A stretch of 64,000 nt of DNA from Aequorivita capsosiphonis DSM 23843 (GCF_000429125.1 NZ_AUBG01000007.1:240734-304733); one strand, 5' to 3'; shown: positions 16,646 through 26,872, numbered from the stretch's first letter. Numbers and translations are program-made. Notes: a model not told the origin generated them from the letters alone.

Positions 16646-16773
16646 TTGTTGCACATTTTATTGCTAAAACCTTAAAATTGATACGTTCGTTTTTTAGTTG
16701 GGAGCTTAATTTATGATCATTCTGAATTCTAATTCAAAGTAAATTCTAACAACTAACCTTAAAACCACTTATT

Positions 16774-19638
16774 ATGAAGAAAAACTACCATTTAATCTTT
16801 TTAATGCTTTTCTCTTATTCGCTCTTCGCACAGGATGTTTCTGGAGTTGTAAAAGATGAAAACAACCAATCCTTAATTGGTGTTTCCGTTGTAGTGAAAG
16901 GTACTCCAACAGGTACGATCACAGATTTTGACGGTAAATATGAAATCAAAGCCACAACAGGAGATATCCTGGTCTTTTCTTACGTTGGTTATGACACCAC
17001 GGAGAAGGCCGTTGAAGGGCCTACGTTAGATGTTTCTATGACACCGGGTGTTTCCCTTGGGGAAATTACTTTAATAGGAAGTAGAAACCCTGCTAGAACC
17101 TCCGTTAATTCTTTAGTGCCTGTAGATGTTATTGATATGTCTGAACTTGTGACCAGTAGTCCTCAGGTAAACCTTAATCAGATTTTAAATTTTGTTGCAC
17201 CTTCGTTTACTTCCAATACTCAAACTATTGCTGATGGAACTGACCACATTGATCCAGCTTCGCTGAGAGGTCTTGGACCAGATCAAGTATTAGTGCTTAT
17301 CAATGGAAAACGGCGCCACACTTCTTCACTAGTTAACGTTAACGGAACATTTGGTAGAGGAAGCGTGGGAACAGACCTAAATGCTATTCCTACTGCGGCA
17401 ATAAGACGTATAGAGGTGTTAAGAGATGGTGCCGCTGCACAGTACGGTAGTGATGCCATTGCTGGTGTAATAAATATTGTACTAGATAACGCCACTGACG
17501 AACTAAAGTTAAATGTTACTACTGGCGCTAACTTCAGTAAAAACGCCAATGAACAAACCGGTGGAGTAGATGGAGCAACAACCAACATAAGTGCAAACTA
17601 TGGATTAAAACTTGGAGAAAATGGTGGTTATATTAACTTTACTGGAGATTTTGATTACAGAGATGACTATAATCGTATGAAGGAATGGGAAGGTACGGTT
17701 TTCAACAAGTATAATACCATTGAACGCTTTGCCTCTAATGATGGATACGATATTTCTAAATTGTTGGATGACGATGTTAGCGACGTCATTAATTACGGAA
17801 ACCAAGCAGGATTTAACCTTAATCCTAATGCAACTAAGGCAGAACTTCAAGGCATTCTAAGTGCGGACAATACCGATGCTGAATTGGCCAGTAGAAATCA
17901 AACCCGAAGTGATTTTAATATGAGAGTAGGCCAATCTGAAGTAAGAGGAGGTAGGTTCTTCACCAACTTTGCCTTGCCTTTAGATGAAAACGGCACAGAG
18001 ATTTATTCCTTTGGAGGTTTAAGTTCCCGTACCGGAAACTCAGGAGGATTTTATCGTCTGCCCAATCAGAGCCGGACATATACTCCTGCGTATATAAATG
18101 GATTTTTACCGGAAATCAATTCCACTATTACAGATCAATCACTTTCGGTAGGTATTAAAGGGAAAATAGGAACTTGGAATGTAGATTTCAGCAATACTTA
18201 TGGGAAGAACTCCTTCCTATATACCATTAGTAATACCATTAATGCTTCCCTGCAAAATGCGTCGCCAACTACTTTTGATGCTGGAGGTTTTAACTTTTCG
18301 CAAAACACAGTAAATTTAGACCTTAATAATTATTATGAAGATATATTTTCTGGTCTAAACGTGGCATTTGGAGCAGAATATCGCCTTGAAAATTATCAAA
18401 TAACTGCGGGCGAACCAGCTTCATATACACAATATACAGCTCAAGGGGAAGAAATCACAATAGCCAGTCAACAACCGGCTGTCGATTTCTTCGGAAATGC
18501 TAGACCAGGTGGATCACAAGTATTTCCTGGATTTGGCCCCAAAAATGAAGTTAATAGAGGTAGAAATAGCGTTGCTGGTTATATTGATTTAGAAGCCGAC
18601 GTAACTGAGTCTTTCTTGTTGAGCTTTGCTTCTCGATTTGAAAACTATTCTGATTTTGGTTCTACCATCAATTTTAAATTGGCGTCACTATTTAAAGTGA
18701 ATGATAACTTAAACCTTCGAATTGCCGGTAATACTGGTTTTAGAGCTCCTTCATTACATCAATTGTACTTTAATTCTACTTCTACTATTTTTGATCAAAA
18801 TGGAGATCCACAAGAAGTTGGAACCTTTGCTAATGATAGCCGAGCTGCAAAATTATTGGGAATTCCAGAATTGAAGCAGGAAACTTCCAAGAGTATTAGT
18901 GCAGGTTTCACAGTTAAATTACCCGAAGCCAGAATCAATATTACTTTAGATGGATATTTTGTTGCAATAGATGATAGAGTAGTTTATACTGGTCAATTTG
19001 AAGGCCCTGGGACAGGAACGGAGTTGGATAATTTATTATCTCAAGCAAATGCAACGGCAGCTTCATTTTTTGCCAATGCAATTAATACCGAATCTAAAGG
19101 AATCGATTTGGTTGTTACGCAGCAAATGAATATTGGAACCAATATGGTGCTAAAGAATGATTTGGCTGCGACGGTATCAAGAACTTATCAAATAGGAGAT
19201 ATTAATGCTTCTCGCGTTTTGGAGGATGCCGGCTTGGTAGATACTTATTTCCCAGAAGACAGCCGTATTTATTTAGAGGAAGCTGTGCCAAGTACAAAAA
19301 TAAATTTGTCCAATACGCTTAGTATGGGCAATTTAAACTTCTTCTTGCGGAACGTATATTTTGGAGAAGTTACCGAAGCCACTACAGATATTGAATTACA
19401 AGAAGTCTTGGGGTCGAAAGTAGTTACAGACCTTTCAGTAGGTTATCATCTGACCGATAGCTTTTTAGTTACTGTTGGAGCCAATAACATATTTGATATC
19501 TATCCAGACAGACTTAGCTTAGACATTAATGGTAAGAACAACCGTAGCGATGGACGTTTTGACTGGTCAAGAAGAGCGCAACAGTATGGGGTTGGAGGGC
19601 GATTTTTATTTGCCAGACTTAGCTTTTCCCTTAAATAA
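16774..19638 (+). CDS. TonB-dependent outer-membrane receptor with carboxypeptidase-like domain
   Basis: A 954-residue receptor. A signal peptide (about 1-19, ending LFAQ) is followed by a carboxypeptidase-D-like regulatory domain ([39 protein letters not shown]), then a plug domain at about 105-235 ([19 protein letters not shown], then [20 protein letters not shown]), and a 22-stranded barrel ending in [10 protein letters not shown] with a terminal aromatic-rich strand. It imports a ligand across the outer membrane with TonB energy. There is no adjacent SusD gene, so a siderophore, cofactor or peptide is as likely as a glycan. The leader carries a possible attenuator. Confidence 0.93.
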   Translation: MKKNYHLIFLMLFSYSLFAQDVSGVVKDENNQSLIGVSVVVKGTPTGTITDFDGKYEIKATTGDILVFSYVGYDTTEKAVEGPTLDVSMTPGVSLGEITLIGSRNPARTSVNSLVPVDVIDMSELVTSSPQVNLNQILNFVAPSFTSNTQTIADGTDHIDPASLRGLGPDQVLVLINGKRRHTSSLVNVNGTFGRGSVGTDLNAIPTAAIRRIEVLRDGAAAQYGSDAIAGVINIVLDNATDELKLNVTTGANFSKNANEQTGGVDGATTNISANYGLKLGENGGYINFTGDFDYRDDYNRMKEWEGTVFNKYNTIERFASNDGYDISKLLDDDVSDVINYGNQAGFNLNPNATKAELQGILSADNTDAELASRNQTRSDFNMRVGQSEVRGGRFFTNFALPLDENGTEIYSFGGLSSRTGNSGGFYRLPNQSRTYTPAYINGFLPEINSTITDQSLSVGIKGKIGTWNVDFSNTYGKNSFLYTISNTINASLQNASPTTFDAGGFNFSQNTVNLDLNNYYEDIFSGLNVAFGAEYRLENYQITAGEPASYTQYTAQGEEITIASQQPAVDFFGNARPGGSQVFPGFGPKNEVNRGRNSVAGYIDLEADVTESFLLSFASRFENYSDFGSTINFKLASLFKVNDNLNLRIAGNTGFRAPSLHQLYFNSTSTIFDQNGDPQEVGTFANDSRAAKLLGIPELKQETSKSISAGFTVKLPEARINITLDGYFVAIDDRVVYTGQFEGPGTGTELDNLLSQANATAASFFANAINTESKGIDLVVTQQMNIGTNMVLKNDLAATVSRTYQIGDINASRVLEDAGLVDTYFPEDSRIYLEEAVPSTKINLSNTLSMGNLNFFLRNVYFGEVTEATTDIELQEVLGSKVVTDLSVGYHLTDSFLVTVGANNIFDIYPDRLSLDINGKNNRSDGRFDWSRRAQQYGVGGRFLFARLSFSLK

Positions 19639-19665
19639 TAGTATTAATTAAAATGAAACATGATG

Positions 19666-19697
19666 AAAACTACCCTATATTTGGGTAGTTTTCTATT
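19666..19697 (+). terminator. Terminator of the TonB-receptor gene
   Basis: AAAACTACCC at 19666-19675 pairs with GGGTAGTTTT at 19683-19692, followed by CTATTTTT. It lies 28 bp after the receptor stop codon and only 12 bp before pyrD. Confidence 0.8.
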
Positions 19698-19708
19698 TTT
19701 GCCTAGAT

Positions 19709-20743
19709 ATGTACAAAACCATCATTCGCCCCATATTTTTCAGCTTTGATCCTGAAAAAATACATCACTTTACATTTTCGTTGCTTCAGTTTTCCAATAA
19801 AATTGGTTTGGGAAGCGCTTTCCGAAGTACGTATAAAATTGAAGATTCAAAACTGGAACGTGAGCTTTTTGGATTAAAATTCCCAAATCCCGTTGGACTT
19901 GCAGCGGGCTTTGATAAAGACGCAAAGCTTTACAAAGAACTTTCCAATCTAGGTTTCGGCTTTATTGAAATAGGGACCGTGACCCCAAAACCACAAGCCG
20001 GAAACGAAAAACCACGTTTGTTTCGTTTAAAGGAAGATTCAGCCATCATTAACCGAATGGGTTTTAATAATGGGGGCGTGGAAGAGGCTGTTGAACGATT
20101 AAAGGAAAATCCAGCAGTAGGAGAAAAGGGGCATGTATTAATTGGTGGAAACATTGGCAAGAACAAAATAACCCGCAATGAAGAAGCTGTGAGCGATTAT
20201 CTAATCTGCTTTGAAGCGCTTTTTGATTATGTGGATTATTTTGTGGTAAATGTTAGTTCGCCAAACACGCCAAACTTGCGTGCCTTACAGGAAAAAAAGC
20301 CATTAACGGATTTGTTACAAACACTTCAGAACAAAAATGCTTCAAAACCAAAACGAAAGCCCATTCTCCTAAAAATCGCACCAGATTTAACTGAGGAACA
20401 ACTTTTGGACATTATCGAAATCGTGAACACAACAAAAATTGATGGCGTAATCGCCACCAATACCACCATTTCCCGTGAAGGCATTTCTTCAGAGAACAAA
20501 AAAGAAATGGGCGGCTTAAGCGGTAAACCATTGACAAAAAGAGCTACGGAAGTAATCCGTTTTCTTTCGGAAAAAAGTAATAAAGCATTTCCTATTATTG
20601 GTGTAGGCGGAATCCATTCCGCAGAAGATGCCTTGGAAAAATTGGATGCCGGCGCTAGTTTGGTTCAGTTGTATACGGGTTTTATTTATGAGGGTCCAGG
20701 CTTGATAAAAGATATTAATAAAGAAATATTGAAAAGGTCTTAG
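19709..20743 (+). CDS. pyrD: Dihydroorotate dehydrogenase (quinone), class 2
   Basis: A 344-residue class 2 enzyme that oxidises dihydroorotate to orotate and passes electrons to the quinone pool, the fourth step of pyrimidine synthesis. Diagnostic segments are [36 protein letters not shown] (with the catalytic Ser of class 2) and [12 protein letters not shown], with [20 protein letters not shown] binding the FMN phosphate. The N-terminal amphipathic helices ([14 protein letters not shown]) fit the membrane-associating region. A TATTTTTG box lies only 7 bases before the ATG. Confidence 0.96.
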   Translation: MYKTIIRPIFFSFDPEKIHHFTFSLLQFSNKIGLGSAFRSTYKIEDSKLERELFGLKFPNPVGLAAGFDKDAKLYKELSNLGFGFIEIGTVTPKPQAGNEKPRLFRLKEDSAIINRMGFNNGGVEEAVERLKENPAVGEKGHVLIGGNIGKNKITRNEEAVSDYLICFEALFDYVDYFVVNVSSPNTPNLRALQEKKPLTDLLQTLQNKNASKPKRKPILLKIAPDLTEEQLLDIIEIVNTTKIDGVIATNTTISREGISSENKKEMGGLSGKPLTKRATEVIRFLSEKSNKAFPIIGVGGIHSAEDALEKLDAGASLVQLYTGFIYEGPGLIKDINKEILKRS

Positions 20744-20873
20744 GACGGTAAGGTTGAAGGTATAGTAACAACTCTTTATAACTTTCAAAACGCCCCTATA
20801 TATTTCCCGAATTCAATAATTTGAGTGTCTTAAGTCTTACGTCCTATAGCGCAGCGGTCTTACGTCAATTTTT

Positions 20874-21488
20874 ATGATAGAAACACTAATTTCATTTTCA
20901 ATCGCCACCCTTGCGCTCGCCATTTCTCCTGGGCCTGATAATATCTATGTTCTTACGCAATCTTTAGTCAACGGAACTAAAAGCGGCATTGCTACAACTG
21001 CTGGTTTGATGAGCGGTTGCATTGTTCACACAACGCTTCTGGCCTTTGGTATTTCTGCAATTATTACAGCTTCGGAAGAACTGTTTTATGCAATTAAAAT
21101 TTTGGGAGCTTGCTACTTAGTCTATTTGGCATATAAGGTTCATAAAAGTGAGGAAAATATTTCTATAGTTGCAAAGGCTCCAAAAAAATCATATTTACAG
21201 CTTTTTAAAACGGGCGTTATCATGAACTTGGTAAACCCGAAAGTACTGATATTTTTTTTGGCATTTTTCCCAGGCTTTCTTTGGAATAAGGAAGGAAATA
21301 CGGTTTTGCAATTCTATGTTTTGGGAATTATCTTTATGGTGCTTTCATTTATCACCTTTAGCATGATTGCAATGGCAGCTGGGCGAATTTCATCTTTAAT
21401 TTTGGAATGGAAAAATGTGGCGACTTTTTTAAAATGGATGCAAATATTTGTTTTCCTTGGAATAGCGATATTTATTTTGCTACCGTAA
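20874..21488 (+). CDS. LysE/RhtB-family exporter
   Basis: A 204-residue inner-membrane protein with about six helices. The N-terminal SPGPDNIYVLTQSLVNGTKS motif is the signature of the LysE/RhtB amino-acid exporters, and NLVNPKVLIFFLAFFPGF is the second conserved region. Such proteins export amino acids or their analogues; the substrate is not known. The 130 bp before it contain repeated CTTACGTC words and no clear promoter box. It is followed by the HMG-CoA lyase gene. Confidence 0.9.
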   Translation: MIETLISFSIATLALAISPGPDNIYVLTQSLVNGTKSGIATTAGLMSGCIVHTTLLAFGISAIITASEELFYAIKILGACYLVYLAYKVHKSEENISIVAKAPKKSYLQLFKTGVIMNLVNPKVLIFFLAFFPGFLWNKEGNTVLQFYVLGIIFMVLSFITFSMIAMAAGRISSLILEWKNVATFLKWMQIFVFLGIAIFILLP

Positions 21489-21549
21489 ATTTGTTCTTTT
21501 TTAAAATTGAAAGATTCCTGCCTTCATAGGAATTACTATCTTTGAGCCA

Positions 21550-22413
21550 ATGCAACACGTAAAAATAATAGAATGTCCACGAGATGCCATGCAAGGTATC
21601 AGAGATTGGATTCCTACAGCGGAAAAAGTAAAATATATACAGTCGCTTTTACGCTGTGGTTTTGATACCATTGATTTTGGGAGCTTTGTTTCGCCTAAGG
21701 CAATTCCACAAATGCAGGACACTTCAGAGGTTCTTTCAAAACTCGATCTTTCAGCAACAAATAGCAAATTTCTTGCTATTATCGCCAATTTGCGCGGTGC
21801 TGAAGACGCCGTAAAACATTCTGAGATTGATTATTTAGGCTATCCGTTTTCTATTTCTGAAAATTTCCAAATGCGTAATACGCACAAAACAATTGCAGAG
21901 TCTTTGGTTTTGCTTCAAGATATTTTAAACCTAGCCCATAAAAACAATAAGGAGGTGGTTGCATATCTCTCCATGGGCTTTGGAAATCCTTATGGAGATC
22001 CTTGGAATGTTGAAATAGTAGGTGAGTGGACGGAGCGGCTTTCGGCAATGGGAGTTAAAATTCTTTCCTTAAGCGATACAGTTGGTACATCTACACCTGA
22101 TATTATTTCATATTTATTTAGTAACTTGATCCCCAGATATCCCCACATAGAATTTGGTGCACATTTGCACACCACACCAAACGCTTGGCATGAAAAAGTT
22201 GATGCAGCCTATAAAGCAGGTTGCCGTAGATTTGACGGTGCTATACAGGGTTTTGGAGGTTGCCCAATGGCAAAAGATGAATTGACAGGAAATATGCCAA
22301 CCGAAAAAATGCTCAGCTACTTTACCGCTGAAAAAATTTCGTGTAACATTCACCCAATGTCTTTTGAGAGCGCGCACAATGAAGCAACAAAAATTTTTAC
22401 CAAATATCATTAA
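21550..22413 (+). CDS. Hydroxymethylglutaryl-CoA lyase
   Basis: A 287-residue member of the HMGL-like TIM-barrel family. IIECPRDAMQGI carries the first metal and catalytic residues, FGAHLHTTPNAWHEKVDAA the metal His pair, and GFGGCPMAKDELTGN the conserved loop with the catalytic Cys. It cleaves HMG-CoA to acetyl-CoA and acetoacetate in leucine degradation and ketone metabolism. A TATCTTTG box ends 5 bases before the ATG, so the message may have almost no leader. The next gene starts at the base after the stop codon, which suggests an operon. Confidence 0.92.
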   Translation: MQHVKIIECPRDAMQGIRDWIPTAEKVKYIQSLLRCGFDTIDFGSFVSPKAIPQMQDTSEVLSKLDLSATNSKFLAIIANLRGAEDAVKHSEIDYLGYPFSISENFQMRNTHKTIAESLVLLQDILNLAHKNNKEVVAYLSMGFGNPYGDPWNVEIVGEWTERLSAMGVKILSLSDTVGTSTPDIISYLFSNLIPRYPHIEFGAHLHTTPNAWHEKVDAAYKAGCRRFDGAIQGFGGCPMAKDELTGNMPTEKMLSYFTAEKISCNIHPMSFESAHNEATKIFTKYH

Positions 22414-23952
22414 ATGAAAAAATTTTTAATTTTAGCTATTGCGGGATATTTTATTTCCGGTTGTGAAATACTTCAACTCGCTCCTGAAGATCCCGTTAAA
22501 GGCGCAGGAGCAGTGACACTTAAGTTTGTCCAAATGAACGATGTTTATGAAATTGCCCCTCTAAATGGCGGAGAATATGGCGGGCTCGCACGTGTGGCAC
22601 ATATTCGTGATTCCATTAAGGAACAATTTCCAAATACGTATTTATTTTTGGCAGGCGACTTTCTAAACCCTTCTTTATTGGGAACCGTTAAGGTAGATGG
22701 CGAACGTACGAACGGCAAGCAAATGGTCGAGGTGCTTAATGCTATGCAGATTGATCTGGTTACATTCGGAAACCATGAATTTGATCTTAGTGAAAAGGAT
22801 TTGCAAAAAAGATTGAATGAGTCTAATTTTACTTGGACCTCCGCAAATGTGCGTCACGTTACAGAAAAAGGTGTTATGCCTTTTAGCACAAAATGGGATT
22901 ACTCCAACGTTCCCACGTCAGATTACTCCACCTTTAATGCCACGGATGCCGATGGTAATAAAATTAAGTTTGGCGTATTTGGCGTTACTTTACCATCTAA
23001 CCCGAAAGAGTATGTGTACTATGGTGATATTTATACAAACGCAAAACGTGCCTATGATCTTGCAATTCAAAAATCTGATTTTGTGGTTGGTTTGACTCAT
23101 GTTTCTCTTGACGAAGACATAGAAATAGCAAAACACATTCGCTCCCTTCCACTAATTATGGGTGGTCATGAGCATTATAATATGCTTGAAAAAGAAGGAA
23201 GGACCATTATTGCCAAGGCAGACGCCAATGCAAAAAGTATATACGTGCACACCATTATTTATAACTTGCGTACTAAATACCTCTATATTAATTCTGAATT
23301 AATGATGGTGACGGACAAAATAGCGCCTTCCGCTAAAGTAGAACGGGTTGTTAACAAGTGGACGGAGCTATTGGATCAGAAACTTAAGGAAGTAATAGAG
23401 AAGCCTGAAGAGGTAATATATCACGCGGATCGTCCGTTAGACGGGACAGATACCGCCAACAGAAGCAAACAAACCAACTTAGGAAAGCTTATTGCGCGGT
23501 CCATGGCTTATGCTTACAATGACACTGTGGCTGGGGCTATTGTTAATGGTGGATCCATAAGAATTGATGATAGATTAGTAGGTGACATTACCAGTACCGA
23601 TATTTTTAGAATTCTTCCTTTCGGAGGAAGTGTGCTAAAAGTTGATTTAACAGGTAAGCTTTTAAAAGAAGTTTTAGATTTTGGACAATCGAGTACTGGC
23701 GAAGGAGCCTATTTACAGCGATATAATATTTCCAAAAACGAAATGGGTGCTTGGCAAATGGACAATAAAACCATTTCTGACAAAAAAACGTATACCGTTG
23801 CCATTAGCGATTTCTTGCTAAAAGGTTTAGATATCCCTTTTTTGACTCCTGAAAACGAAGGCGTTGAAAATATTTATACTCCCGAGGAAAATGAAACTCC
23901 TGGAGATATTCGGAAGTCTATTATTTCCTATTTAAGTTCTATTAAAAACTAA
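22414..23952 (+). CDS. 5'-nucleotidase / metallophosphatase lipoprotein (UshA-like)
   Basis: A 512-residue exported lipoprotein; the lipobox Cys is residue 17 (AGYFISGC). The metallophosphoesterase domain shows AGDFLNPS, TFGNHEFDLSEKDL and MGGHEHYN. The C-terminal nucleotidase domain has KTNLGKLIARSMAYA, AIVNGGSIRID and ILPFGGSVLKVDL. It should hydrolyse nucleotides or related phosphoesters outside the inner membrane. The first metal motif reads NDVYE where UshA has NDxHG, so one metal-binding His is changed to Tyr. It starts directly after the HMG-CoA lyase stop and overlaps the next gene by one base. Confidence 0.9.
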   Translation: MKKFLILAIAGYFISGCEILQLAPEDPVKGAGAVTLKFVQMNDVYEIAPLNGGEYGGLARVAHIRDSIKEQFPNTYLFLAGDFLNPSLLGTVKVDGERTNGKQMVEVLNAMQIDLVTFGNHEFDLSEKDLQKRLNESNFTWTSANVRHVTEKGVMPFSTKWDYSNVPTSDYSTFNATDADGNKIKFGVFGVTLPSNPKEYVYYGDIYTNAKRAYDLAIQKSDFVVGLTHVSLDEDIEIAKHIRSLPLIMGGHEHYNMLEKEGRTIIAKADANAKSIYVHTIIYNLRTKYLYINSELMMVTDKIAPSAKVERVVNKWTELLDQKLKEVIEKPEEVIYHADRPLDGTDTANRSKQTNLGKLIARSMAYAYNDTVAGAIVNGGSIRIDDRLVGDITSTDIFRILPFGGSVLKVDLTGKLLKEVLDFGQSSTGEGAYLQRYNISKNEMGAWQMDNKTISDKKTYTVAISDFLLKGLDIPFLTPENEGVENIYTPEENETPGDIRKSIISYLSSIKN

Positions 23953-24434
23953 TGTCTTGGCAGAAAGTTACAAGGACAATTTTCATTTTGGCACTTGTTG
24001 CTTTGGTGATAATTCAATTTATTCGCCCAGATAAAAATGCAGAAGGCTACGAAAGTGTCACTTTATTTGAAACCGAAACGAGAACATCTTCAAAAGTTTC
24101 CGTTATTCTAAAAGAAAATTGTTACGACTGCCACAGCGCCCAAACCCAATATCCTTGGTATGCTGAAATTGCCCCACTTTCCCTTTGGTTAAGCGATCAT
24201 ATCAAGGAAGGAAAAAAACATTTCAATGTTTCGGCTTGGCAGCAATACTCCATAAAAAAGAAAGATCACAAATTGGAAGAGGTTCTAGAAATGATTGAGG
24301 ATGATAAAATGCCCCTGTGGTCTTATAGCTTGCTTCACGGTGCTCTTTCCGAAGATGAAAAAACCTTATTATTGCAATGGGCTGGAGTTGCGAGACTGCA
24401 GTATAGGCATCAGCTGGAAGTTTCCGTAAAATAA
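23952..24434 (+). CDS. Membrane-anchored haem-binding domain protein
   Basis: A 160-residue protein with an N-terminal membrane anchor (about 8-24) and one cytochrome-c-type site CYDCH at residues 57-61. The rest (HSAQTQYPWYAEIAPLSLW, then DDKMPLWSYSLLHG) matches the haem-binding domain family PF14376 found in Bacteroidota. It probably carries covalent haem on the outer face of the inner membrane; its electron partners are unknown. Its ATG shares one base with the nucleotidase stop (TAATG), so the two are likely translationally coupled. Confidence 0.88.
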   Translation: MSWQKVTRTIFILALVALVIIQFIRPDKNAEGYESVTLFETETRTSSKVSVILKENCYDCHSAQTQYPWYAEIAPLSLWLSDHIKEGKKHFNVSAWQQYSIKKKDHKLEEVLEMIEDDKMPLWSYSLLHGALSEDEKTLLLQWAGVARLQYRHQLEVSVK

Positions 24435-24493
24435 TTTTAAAGCAATCCTTAAAGTTAACTGAAGTGTTGCGAAAATAAATAAAGTTTTTATAG

Positions 24494-24501
24494 TACATTT
24501 G
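24494..24501 (+). promoter_or_regulatory. Likely -7 box (TACATTTG) of guaB
   Basis: TACATTTG followed by CACGC matches the -7 element and start region of this phylum. The nearest TTG (24467-24469) gives a 24-bp spacer, longer than usual. The predicted start falls within a few bases of the leader stem at 24505. Confidence 0.5.
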
Positions 24502-24504
24502 CAC

Positions 24505-24574
24505 GCAATTAATCCATTACTACATTCCGATCCTGTCACTTCTGGCGTTAAGCCTCGGATACTAAATTAATTGC
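24505..24574 (+). promoter_or_regulatory. Structured RNA leader of guaB (candidate cis-regulator)
   Basis: GCAATTAAT at 24505-24513 pairs perfectly with ATTAATTGC at 24566-24574, which ends one base before the guaB ATG. Inside it, TCCGA (24526-24530) pairs with TCGGA (24555-24559), enclosing a GGC GTTAA GCC hairpin (24544-24554). The nested 70-base element occupies the whole predicted 5' leader. It would bury the start region when folded. It is inferred to be regulatory, and I do not recognise it as a known riboswitch class. Confidence 0.55.
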
Positions 24575-24575
24575 T

Positions 24576-26048
24576 ATGATTGCACACGACAACAAAATTA
24601 TTGGGGAAGGTCTTACTTACGACGACGTACTTTTAGTGCCTGCCTATTCTGAAGTTTTACCACGCGAAGTTTCTATTACTACAAAATTTTCTCGAAACAT
24701 TACTCTTAATGTACCTATCGTCTCAGCTGCTATGGATACCGTTACCGAAAGTGCCATGGCCATTGCCATTGCTCGTGAAGGTGGTATTGGTGTGCTTCAT
24801 AAAAACATGAGCATCGAGCAACAAGCTGCCGAAGTAAGAAAAGTGAAACGTGCCGAGAGTGGCATGATAATCGATCCGGTGACACTTCATAAAGAAAATA
24901 CCGTAGGTGATGCTCAAAAAACAATGCGTGAATATAGCATTGGCGGGATTCCTATTACAGATCAGGAAGGAAGGTTGATCGGTATTGTTACCAATCGTGA
25001 TTTGCGTTTTGAAAAAGACTTAAAGCGTCCTTTGTTGGAAGTGATGACGCAAGAGAATCTGGTAACCGTTGCACAAGGAACATCCTTAAAACAGGCTGAG
25101 ATAATACTTCAAAAAAATAAAATAGAGAAATTACCAGTAGTTGACGATCACGGGAAACTTTTAGGACTAATTACCTTTAGAGATATAACCAAACTTACCC
25201 AGAAGCCCAGTGCCAATAAAGATCAGTACGGAAGACTTCGCGTTGCCGCAGCTCTTGGCGTAACAGCTGACGCGGTTGAAAGAGCGGAAGCTTTAGTAAA
25301 TGCACAGATTGATGCAGTAATTATCGACACTGCTCACGGTCATACCAGAGGAGTTGTTGAAGTTTTAAAACAAGTTAAGGAACGATTTCCAGAATTGGAT
25401 GTGATTGTAGGTAATATAGCCACGGCTGAAGCTGCAAAATATTTGGTTGAAGCTGGCGCAGATGCTGTAAAGGTTGGGATTGGACCAGGTTCAATTTGTA
25501 CTACAAGAGTGGTTGCCGGCGTTGGGTTTCCACAATTTTCAGCAGTGCTGGAGGTTGCTGCAGCTTTAAAGGGAACTGGAGTTCCCGTAATTGCAGATGG
25601 AGGAATTAGATATACCGGAGATATTCCGAAGGCTATTGCTGCTGGTGCCGATTGCGTAATGCTCGGCTCCCTGTTAGCTGGAACAAAGGAATCTCCGGGG
25701 GAAACTATTATTTACGAAGGAAGAAAATATAAAGCATATCGAGGAATGGGTTCGGTAGAAGCGATGAAACAAGGTAGTAAGGATCGTTATTTCCAAGATG
25801 TTGAAGACGATATTAAAAAACTTGTTCCCGAAGGGATTGTGGGACGCGTGCCTTATAAAGGAGAATTGCTTGAAAGTATGACCCAGTTTATCGGTGGGCT
25901 TAGAGCGGGTATGGGTTATTGTGGCGCCAAGAATATTGAAACCTTAAAAGAAAACGGCAAGTTTGTAAAAATCACATTTTCTGGAATTGCAGAAAGCCAT
26001 CCACACGATGTAACCATAACTAAAGAATCTCCAAATTATAGTAGATAG
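24576..26048 (+). CDS. guaB: IMP dehydrogenase
   Basis: A 490-residue enzyme that oxidises IMP to XMP with NAD, the rate-limiting step of GMP synthesis. The barrel begins [20 protein letters not shown]; two CBS domains (about 95-205, including [18 protein letters not shown]) are inserted; the catalytic loop [11 protein letters not shown] carries the active-site Cys; and [18 protein letters not shown] binds the phosphate. Full family length. The compact leader just before the ATG suggests control at translation. A terminator follows at 26104. Confidence 0.97.
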   Translation: MIAHDNKIIGEGLTYDDVLLVPAYSEVLPREVSITTKFSRNITLNVPIVSAAMDTVTESAMAIAIAREGGIGVLHKNMSIEQQAAEVRKVKRAESGMIIDPVTLHKENTVGDAQKTMREYSIGGIPITDQEGRLIGIVTNRDLRFEKDLKRPLLEVMTQENLVTVAQGTSLKQAEIILQKNKIEKLPVVDDHGKLLGLITFRDITKLTQKPSANKDQYGRLRVAAALGVTADAVERAEALVNAQIDAVIIDTAHGHTRGVVEVLKQVKERFPELDVIVGNIATAEAAKYLVEAGADAVKVGIGPGSICTTRVVAGVGFPQFSAVLEVAAALKGTGVPVIADGGIRYTGDIPKAIAAGADCVMLGSLLAGTKESPGETIIYEGRKYKAYRGMGSVEAMKQGSKDRYFQDVEDDIKKLVPEGIVGRVPYKGELLESMTQFIGGLRAGMGYCGAKNIETLKENGKFVKITFSGIAESHPHDVTITKESPNYSR

Positions 26049-26103
26049 AGAATTTAGACGGTTGCAGGTAGTTGGTAGAAATCTGACTTATTAATAAAAC
26101 GTT

Positions 26104-26133
26104 ATAGCGTTGGGGTTTTCCTGACGCTATTTT
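26104..26133 (+). terminator. Terminator of guaB
   Basis: ATAGCGT at 26104-26110 pairs with ACGCTAT at 26124-26130, followed by TTTTCGTTT. The T-run is short, but the position is right. Confidence 0.65.
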
Positions 26134-26303
26134 CGTTTATTATCGCAGAGAAGTTTTATCATAATGAAATAATCGGTGCTTTAAAATAGTGATTTATCAC
26201 AGCTAATTTTACAAAGTACTTTTTCTGATTGAGGTTGTATATGAAGCCTAATTATTTGCACAGCCTAATTTTGAAGATGGAAAACGGTTTGCCTTGATTC
26301 CAT

Positions 26304-26335
26304 AAAAAAAAACGCGAAGCCAGAGACTTTGCGTT
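26304..26335 (-). terminator. Terminator of the OmpH-like gene
   Basis: AACGCGAAG at 26311-26319 pairs with CTTTGCGTT at 26327-26335 (one G-T pair). On the minus strand it is followed by nine T. It lies 31 bp after the stop codon at 26366. Confidence 0.85.
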
Positions 26336-26365
26336 TTAAATTTCTTTAAACTAAAAGTTGAATGA

Positions 26366-26872
26366 TTATTCTCCCTCTTCCAGTTTTATTCCAAGCTCCA
26401 ATAGAATTGGCACGGTAAGGTCATAGTCTGGATCTAAATAAACAAGATCTGGCGTAGTTTGAGTAACTTGGCTGTAGTTCTGTTCTCCGGCAACTTTTTC
26501 TAAGGCCACCCCTATCTTCTTGTACAGAGGTTTAAGAGCTTCCGTTTTTTTAATTTCCATAAGCTTTGCCCCATTTTGCCTAAATTTTTGGATATCCTCT
26601 TCCATATCCATTATGGCAATTTGTTTTTCTTGCTTTTGTTCTGCGTTTAGTGTTGATTCGCTAGCCTTATATTCGTTCACAAGTATTTTATATGCATCCA
26701 CTTTCTTATTTAGATCAACATCCAGTGTTTTTCCATATGCGCCCATCTCCTTTTGAACTTGGACCATTTCTGGCATCTTAGACAGAATGTACTCAACATC
26801 TACAGCACCCACTTTTCCTTGAGCGAAAGTTGTTAAGCCAATGAAGAGTATAGCAATTTTTAAAAATTTCAT
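26366..26872 (-). CDS. OmpH/Skp-like periplasmic chaperone
   Basis: A 168-residue protein with a signal peptide (about 1-18, ending TFAQG), then VGAVDVEYILSKMPEM, the usual start of mature OmpH/Skp in this phylum. A long charged coiled coil follows (about 45-120). Skp-type trimers hold unfolded outer-membrane proteins in their coiled-coil tentacles. The foldase genes of the next cluster on the opposite strand act on the same client pool. Confidence 0.85.
   Translation of the reverse strand: MKFLKIAILFIGLTTFAQGKVGAVDVEYILSKMPEMVQVQKEMGAYGKTLDVDLNKKVDAYKILVNEYKASESTLNAEQKQEKQIAIMDMEEDIQKFRQNGAKLMEIKKTEALKPLYKKIGVALEKVAGEQNYSQVTQTTPDLVYLDPDYDLTVPILLELGIKLEEGE

Larger units (their letters stand above)
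16348..16773 (+). other. AT-rich intergenic region forming the TonB-receptor leader
   Basis: No gene is supported. From the promoter at 16473-16500 the predicted leader to the start at 16774 is about 270 bases. It contains a perfect small hairpin (CTCATT TTT AATGAG, 16562-16576) and a terminator-like hairpin at 16612-16645. Such a long leader is unusual for this window. Confidence 0.55.
26049..26365. other. Gene-free convergent spacer between guaB and the ompH-like gene
   Basis: Apart from the two terminators listed separately (26104-26133 and 26304-26335), I see nothing coding or repeated here. The region is AT-rich, with many stops in all frames. Confidence 0.6.
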
